Shown here piece by piece: positions 63,592 to 64,000 of a stretch of DNA of 64,000 nucleotides. Location of the stretch: positions 806,001 to 870,000 of the forward strand of contig NZ_LTZG01000001.1 in NCBI RefSeq assembly GCF_001592825.1. Reading direction: 5' to 3'. How positions within the stretch are numbered: the first letter of the stretch is position 1; each line of letters begins with the position of its first letter. This DNA is from Planococcus maritimus (lineage in GTDB: Bacteria; Bacillota; Bacilli; Bacillales_A; Planococcaceae). The translations under genes were made by a program, and so were the position numbers. The notes under the pieces are model-generated. The model worked only from the letters and a program-made list of their open reading frames with translations, had not been told where the DNA came from and searched no databases.

Positions 63592-63890
63592 AAAGAAAAA
63601 AATCCCGCCCCCAAGACAATTGTCTTGGGGACGAGATTCCGGTCGTGGTGCCACCCCTGTTCGCGCATATGTCGCCATATGCGCCTCATTCGGTACATTC
63701 GATCTATACCTGAGCTCTGTAACGGGAGCTCCCGCCGCATCATCCCCTAGGTTCCGACGCGGTGCTCAGAGGCTTGCTTCACTCGCGCCCTTTTGCCCCG
63801 TTCCACCACCCCGGAGCTCTCTAGAAAAAGGATTCGCCAGCTACTGTTCTCTTCATCGCACTGATTTTGATTTTTACTAGATTACCACGA
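63592..63890 (-). ncRNA. T-box riboswitch
   Basis: Read on the minus strand all landmarks are in order: GCGATGAAGAG (63859-63849), AGAGAGC (63822-63816) and GGTGGTGGAACGGGG of the stem I apex. The specifier region GAAGCAAGCC (63780-63771) follows, then a perfect stem III (GCGCATATG-GCGA-CATATGCGC), the T-box GGGGTGGCACCACGACC (near 63656-63640) and the terminator CCCCAAGAC-AATT-GTCTTGGGG with seven T residues (to 63594). GCA after GAA would specify alanine; AGC (serine) is the main alternative. It ends about 30 bases before the MFS gene. Confidence 0.9.
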
Positions 63891-64000
63891 GACAGTCCCA
63901 TCGGTACATAACAAGTTTCTGCCGGTTTCATCACGATTCATTCAACCGTAACCCGAGAGGCAAGAAAATAAGGAATGTCCGGTGTCGTGTCGAACGGTGC
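63891..64000. other. Right edge, no gene recognised
   Basis: Sequence upstream of the T-box. It should hold the leader promoter, but no clear hexamer pair could be fixed, and no frame is convincing. Confidence 0.3.

Noticed and set aside
63562-63678. N-terminal extension of the MFS protein
   Set aside because: The extension reads through the T-box core and its terminator hairpin, so it cannot be translated as part of the transporter.

Overview
The window looks like a Bacillales chromosome, most likely Planococcaceae (Planococcus or a relative). This rests on B. subtilis-like gene families (YveK/YwqD/YwqE-type polysaccharide control, LCP ligase, WalR-type site, T-box, CopB/Csp copper proteins), strong AGGAGG ribosome sites, moderate-GC backbone and AT-rich accessory DNA. 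No rRNA, tRNA, CRISPR or prophage was seen.

Layout. 0.1-1.8 kb: a PrpR-type regulator with a decayed sigma-54 AAA+ domain, next to a leftward SigA-like promoter carrying two 17-bp direct repeats. 1.9-12.1 kb: an AT-rich accessory region with two paralogous secreted beta-helix/CWB2 proteins, a DUF1919 protein, a decayed IS21, a decayed IS256 and a second IS21 remnant.

12.6-30.3 kb: one large exopolysaccharide locus on the minus strand. Read in transcription order it has Wzz-like adaptor, BY-kinase, PHP phosphatase, a bacillosamine-type set (4,6-dehydratase, aminotransferase, initiating sugar transferase, acetyltransferase), two glycosyltransferases, an EpsG-type polymerase, a pyruvyltransferase, another glycosyltransferase, a flippase, and UDP-sugar genes (UDP-glucose dehydrogenase, UDP-glucuronate 4-epimerase, GalU). 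The middle is AT-rich, the usual variable centre of such a locus. The predicted polymer is made by a Wzx/Wzy route, starts from an N-acetylated diamino or amino sugar, contains uronic acid and carries pyruvate ketals. The two pectate-lyase-fold wall proteins beside it are candidates for modifying it. A divergent pair (SGNH-like protein and LCP ligase) flanks the operon.

32-45 kb: two small paralogous HTH-like proteins, a glycosyltransferase/dehydratase pair, a cyclic-nucleotide phosphodiesterase, an Ltp-repeat membrane protein, a lipoprotein apparently started from AUC, an acyltransferase, a patatin and an NlpC/P60 hydrolase with a perfect WalR box. Intergenic spaces here hold a family of GC-rich structured repeats (seven candidates from 32 to 62 kb). 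Three of them show compensatory changes in a two-part stem with a conserved bulged G.

46-56 kb: ordinary small metabolic and stress genes, including a NUDIX-NUDIX-P-loop-lipoprotein operon. 56-62 kb: a copper resistance locus (CopB, Csp, two-component system, YdhK, DUF305) with a shared TTTGTGCA word in its control regions. 62.3-63.9 kb: an MFS transporter preceded by a clear T-box leader.
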